A stretch of DNA of 9,669 nucleotides, from contig JAFTYS010000145.1 in NCBI GenBank assembly GCA_017461285.1, forward strand, positions 1 to 9,669. The letters are read 5' to 3'. Shown piece by piece: positions 6,874 to 9,669 of this stretch. The DNA is from Bacteroidales bacterium. Lineage in GTDB: Bacteria > Bacteroidota > Bacteroidia > Bacteroidales > UBA932. The first letter of the stretch is position 1. Each line of letters starts with the position of its first letter. Position numbers and translations under genes: made by a program. Under the pieces are notes generated by a model. That model worked only from the letters and a program-made list of their open reading frames with translations, was not told the origin of the DNA and did not search any database.

Positions 6874-8721
6874 ATGAACATAAAGAGAATTATTGCAGTC
6901 GCCCTCGCGGCTGCTTTTGCAGTTACAGCAGGTGCTGAAGAGAACAAGGCAGACAAGAAGATCAGACTTAACCTGGAAAGGATTCAGACTGGAAAGAAGA
7001 AAAGTCTGAAGAAGGAGAACGCACAGCTCAGGGCAGAGCTGGATTCATTGAGGATGGAAGTGGAGAAATACCGTGAAGAGCTTGCCTACACCGACAGCCT
7101 GACCGGCGAGATGCTGGACATGTACGAAGAGAACGAGTTCAAGGGAACGTCAGGACTCGCGCCGGAAGACTATACGGCCGAGATTTCCGACAGTCTTCTC
7201 AACATCTGGTATGTCCATAACCAGGTGAATTCCGACGACATCAGCGAATATGACATGGATTCCATAAGATTCCAGTCGAATGTCCCTGACGAGGTGTACA
7301 TCGAGAGGATAAAGCAGATGAATTCGTTCATCACCCTCCCCTACAACGACATCGTCAAGAACTACATCATCATGTACTCCGAGAAGATGCCGACCAAAAT
7401 GGCTAACATGCTCGGACTCTGCAGATACTACATGCCTATCTTTGAGGAGATCCTGAACAGGTATGACATGCCTGAGGAACTGAAGGCTATGGCCATAATC
7501 GAGTCTGCATTGAACCCTAGGGCCGTTTCAAGGGTAGGAGCAAAGGGTATGTGGCAGTTCATGTATTCTACCGCAAAGATGTACGACCTCCATATCGACT
7601 CATTCGTCGACGAAAGGCTCGATCCGGTAAAGTCAGCGGAAGCTGCAGCACAGTACATGAAGGACGCATATGAGATCTTCGGAGACTGGAACCTCGCCAT
7701 CGCGTCATACAACTGCGGAGCAGGCAACGTGAACAAGGCGATCCGCAGAAGCGGAGGCAGCAGGGCGTTCTGGGACATCTACCCATATCTCCCAAGAGAG
7801 ACCCGAGGCTATGTACCAGCATTTGTCGGAGCATTATACACCTTGAACTATTACAAGGAGCACGGCATTAAGCCGGAGACTGTGGAGATTCCGGCACATG
7901 TCGATACATTCAGGATCAACAAGATGCTCCACCTCAGGCAGGTAAGCGACCTTACAGGCGCCCCAATCGATGAACTGAAGAATCTTAACCCTCAGTACAG
8001 CCACGAGATCATACCGGGAAATTCACGCGAATACATCCTCAGGATACCTTATAACTATTCGAATGCATTCATAGACAACGAGGACTCCATCTATGTCCAC
8101 AAGGCTGACGTTTACTTCAACCCTGTAACCATCAAGAAGATAAAGGACGGCGGTGACGGAGAGCGCATAGTATATAAGGTCAAGAGCGGAGACTATCTTG
8201 GAAAGATCGCCAGCAGACACAGATGCACCGTGGCACAGATCAAGAGATGGAACAATCTTACAAACAACAACATACGCGTAGGACAAAGGCTTGTGATATA
8301 CAGAGGAGGTCATGCGCCGGCATCTTCTGCTTCATCATCATCGGCTTCTACATCGGAGACAACAAAGAGTACGCCCGCTCCTGCAAATGCCGCCACTTAC
8401 ATAGTGAAGAGCGGAGATGTGCTTGGCAAGATTGCCGAGAGACACGGCTGCACCGTCGCACAGCTCAAAGCCTGGAACAATCTTACAAGCAACAACATAC
8501 GCGTAGGACAGAAACTCGTAGTATCCGCAGCTGCGCAGAAGCCGTCACCGGCTCCGTCTCAAAGCGGTGAATATACGACCTACACCGTCAAGAGCGGAGA
8601 CTCCTTCTACAGCATCGCCCAGAAGTACCCTGGTGTCAGCGCTCAGAACATCATGGACTTCAACGGATTGACCAGTTCGAAGATCAAACCTGGAATGACC
8701 ATAAAGATTCCTAAGAAATAG
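6874..8721 (+). CDS. mltD: MltD-like membrane-bound lytic murein transglycosylase with LysM repeats
   Basis: The 615-residue exported enzyme cleaves the MurNAc-GlcNAc bond of peptidoglycan to give 1,6-anhydro-MurNAc ends in the periplasm. Residues 1-21 are a signal peptide; there is no lipobox cysteine, unlike E. coli MltD. A coiled-coil lies at about 40-72. The SLT (family 1E) catalytic domain covers about 180-335, with catalytic E210 in AIIESALNP, GMWQFM (225-230) and ASYNCGAGNV (277-286). After it come a degenerate LysM-like part (about 345-392, with LRQVSDLTGAPIDELKNLNP) and three clear LysM peptidoglycan-binding repeats at about 433-476, 508-550 and 570-613, joined by Ser/Ala/Pro/Thr linkers. 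Repeats 1 and 2 are almost the same at DNA level; repeat 3 differs. The gene follows the DUF5683 gene by 22 bases and ends the operon ahead of a terminator. In other Bacteroidales I recall a relA/spoT-type gene nearby; here a convergent gene follows instead. Confidence 0.93.
   Translation: MNIKRIIAVALAAAFAVTAGAEENKADKKIRLNLERIQTGKKKSLKKENAQLRAELDSLRMEVEKYREELAYTDSLTGEMLDMYEENEFKGTSGLAPEDYTAEISDSLLNIWYVHNQVNSDDISEYDMDSIRFQSNVPDEVYIERIKQMNSFITLPYNDIVKNYIIMYSEKMPTKMANMLGLCRYYMPIFEEILNRYDMPEELKAMAIIESALNPRAVSRVGAKGMWQFMYSTAKMYDLHIDSFVDERLDPVKSAEAAAQYMKDAYEIFGDWNLAIASYNCGAGNVNKAIRRSGGSRAFWDIYPYLPRETRGYVPAFVGALYTLNYYKEHGIKPETVEIPAHVDTFRINKMLHLRQVSDLTGAPIDELKNLNPQYSHEIIPGNSREYILRIPYNYSNAFIDNEDSIYVHKADVYFNPVTIKKIKDGGDGERIVYKVKSGDYLGKIASRHRCTVAQIKRWNNLTNNNIRVGQRLVIYRGGHAPASSASSSSASTSETTKSTPAPANAATYIVKSGDVLGKIAERHGCTVAQLKAWNNLTSNNIRVGQKLVVSAAAQKPSPAPSQSGEYTTYTVKSGDSFYSIAQKYPGVSAQNIMDFNGLTSSKIKPGMTIKIPKK
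8175..8515 (+). repeat. In-frame direct repeat of LysM modules 1 and 2
   Basis: Two LysM-coding stretches (about 8175-8290 and 8400-8515) are direct repeats offset by 225 bases (75 codons). The core TGGAACAATCTTACAA...GCGTAGGACA at 8248-8285 and 8473-8510 differs at only one of 38 positions. The sequence between them codes for a low-complexity Ser/Thr/Ala/Pro linker (about 8312-8390). This looks like recent duplication or gene conversion within the gene. Confidence 0.85.
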
Positions 8722-8723
8722 TA

Positions 8724-9669
8724 TCAGAACGAGAATACGCACTGAAGCTTAAGCCCGGCCTTGCCGGGCTTTTCCTTTTGCCCGTAAGTGAATGAGCCGT
8801 TGAAATACAGACGTCCCCATCCGGAAAAGCGCCATGACAACATGAATGATGTATTCATGCCCCGCCCGTAAAAGGCAGGAACAGAGAAACTGCCCGGGGC
8901 GTCACGTTCATACGCATAGATCCGGTCATCCCAATTGTCTATGGCGAAACCCAGCTGACGGACATACACAGCAATGCTGTCGACTTTGTATCCGCCCTCC
9001 AGATAGCCTAGAAATCCGGTTGACACATAATTCATCATATTCATACGGCCAGACACGGTAAATCCTTGGGAAGACCAGAGAATATCTGTACGGACATCGG
9101 TCTTGAAAGGCTGTCCCCATGTCCTTATCCTCTCGGATATCCTGAACTTCAGAAGCCAGGCTTCAGAAAGGCGGAGTTCGCCATCAGCCATGATCCTGAC
9201 ATGGATGCTCTCACGCGAATCTTCCTTGCTGACAGGAAGATATGCCGAATCTACAGACAGACTGCCCGACAATGGTCCCGATCTTGGGGAATAATCACAG
9301 CTCATGGAAGCCCCATATTCATTGGCACATTTGCTGACACTCCGAGGGGCGGCACTGCGTGAAGGATTGAATGAGTCCGGATAATATCTTAAATGTACGG
9401 CAAGCCTGATATCCTCTCCGACAGGACTTATCATCCCGAACAGCACGGCAGGCGCCATGTTGACCCAGTCAAAGGCAACTTCCGAAAACATGTCGGTCCC
9501 TTTCAGACAGACTGCGATGTCAGCAGAGGTCTTCATATCCGGAATATATCCTGGCAGCAGTTCTGTGGCCGGACTGAATTCCATGTAGTGGGTCATAGAC
9601 ATCGACATGTTCCTGCCATACCACGCAAGATTCACAGCCGGAAGAAAAGGCTGCCTCTCAAATCCTTTC
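8724..9669 (-). CDS. C-terminal beta-barrel part of an outer-membrane protein, probably helix-hairpin-helix (ComEA-like) type; 5' end outside window
   Basis: The frame is open from the TGA at 8724-8726 to the right edge, giving the last 314 residues; the GTG at 9635 is only the first start-like codon inside, and the frame continues upstream of it (KGFERQPFLPA). The sequence alternates polar and hydrophobic residues in short strands (GRMNMMNYV, GYLEGGYKV, SIAVYVRQLGFAI) and ends in F, as outer-membrane barrels do. Close to the end, DRIYAYERDAPGSFSVPAFYGRGM matches in pattern the last strands of Bacteroidota proteins that carry helix-hairpin-helix motifs at the N-terminus and a barrel after them. 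I recall this pattern from the family; the helix-hairpin-helix part itself is not in view. The role of that family is unclear, and DNA uptake is only a guess from the domain. It converges on mltD with 2 bases between the stops, and its last codons contain the mltD terminator. Confidence 0.7.
   Translation of the reverse strand, partial: KGFERQPFLPAVNLAWYGRNMSMSMTHYMEFSPATELLPGYIPDMKTSADIAVCLKGTDMFSEVAFDWVNMAPAVLFGMISPVGEDIRLAVHLRYYPDSFNPSRSAAPRSVSKCANEYGASMSCDYSPRSGPLSGSLSVDSAYLPVSKEDSRESIHVRIMADGELRLSEAWLLKFRISERIRTWGQPFKTDVRTDILWSSQGFTVSGRMNMMNYVSTGFLGYLEGGYKVDSIAVYVRQLGFAIDNWDDRIYAYERDAPGSFSVPAFYGRGMNTSFMLSWRFSGWGRLYFNGSFTYGQKEKPGKAGLKLQCVFSF
8751..8780 (+). terminator. Rho-independent terminator of the parA-mltD operon
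   Basis: A perfect nine-base stem AAGCCCGGC (8751-8759) / GCCGGGCTT (8763-8771) with a three-base loop CTT is followed by TTCC and TTTT (8772-8779). It lies 30 bases after the mltD stop. It is inside the coding region of the convergent gene, where it encodes the residues PGKAGL near the C-terminus. Confidence 0.85.

Noticed and set aside
8312..8390. Simple-sequence repeat of TCA/TCT codons as a phase-variation tract
   Set aside because: The Ser/Ala/Thr/Pro linker uses mixed codons and has no long pure repeat unit able to slip out of frame.

Overview
The window looks chromosomal and comes from a member of the Bacteroidota, most likely Bacteroidales. Three things point there: promoter boxes of the TAnnTTTG type ahead of several genes, the order parA-parB-DUF5683-mltD, which I know from Bacteroidales chromosomes, and an outer-membrane barrel protein of a Bacteroidota type at the right edge. 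I cannot name the genus. No transposase, integrase, CRISPR array or defence gene is visible; most of the window is core-genome material.

Layout. Positions 1-221 carry no complete gene. They hold the first third of a tRNA gene on the minus strand (48-73) with a well-formed Bacteroidota promoter aimed at it. Beyond position about 48 the tRNA is replaced by what reads like a short piece of a membrane-protein coding sequence, so this is a truncation, a rearrangement or an assembly join. A two-gene plus-strand unit follows (222-3156): an unrecognised, probably membrane-anchored protein of 234 residues and the replication-restart helicase PriA. This PriA carries a charged coiled-coil where the winged-helix domain is expected and has unusual residues in two helicase motifs. 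A lipid kinase of the YegS/DagK family (3137-4123, minus) converges on priA with a 20-base overlap.

An 82-bp divergent promoter region (4124-4205) separates the kinase from a compact plus-strand operon: parA, parB, a DUF5683 membrane protein and an MltD-like lytic transglycosylase with three LysM repeats (4206-8721). The genes are tightly packed (10-bp gap, 16-bp overlap, 22-bp gap). The operon joins chromosome partitioning (ParA/ParB) with envelope and peptidoglycan functions. It ends in a strong hairpin-plus-T terminator at 8751-8780, which lies inside the 3' end of the convergent gene that fills the right edge. That gene (8724-9669, minus, 5' end outside the window) encodes the C-terminal part of an outer-membrane beta-barrel protein resembling the barrel part of Bacteroidota helix-hairpin-helix (ComEA-like) proteins.

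No obviously new multi-gene system is present. The points most worth a second look are the tRNA/coding junction at the left edge, the altered PriA, the doubled motif in the DUF5683 protein, the near-identical LysM repeats and the terminator buried in coding sequence.
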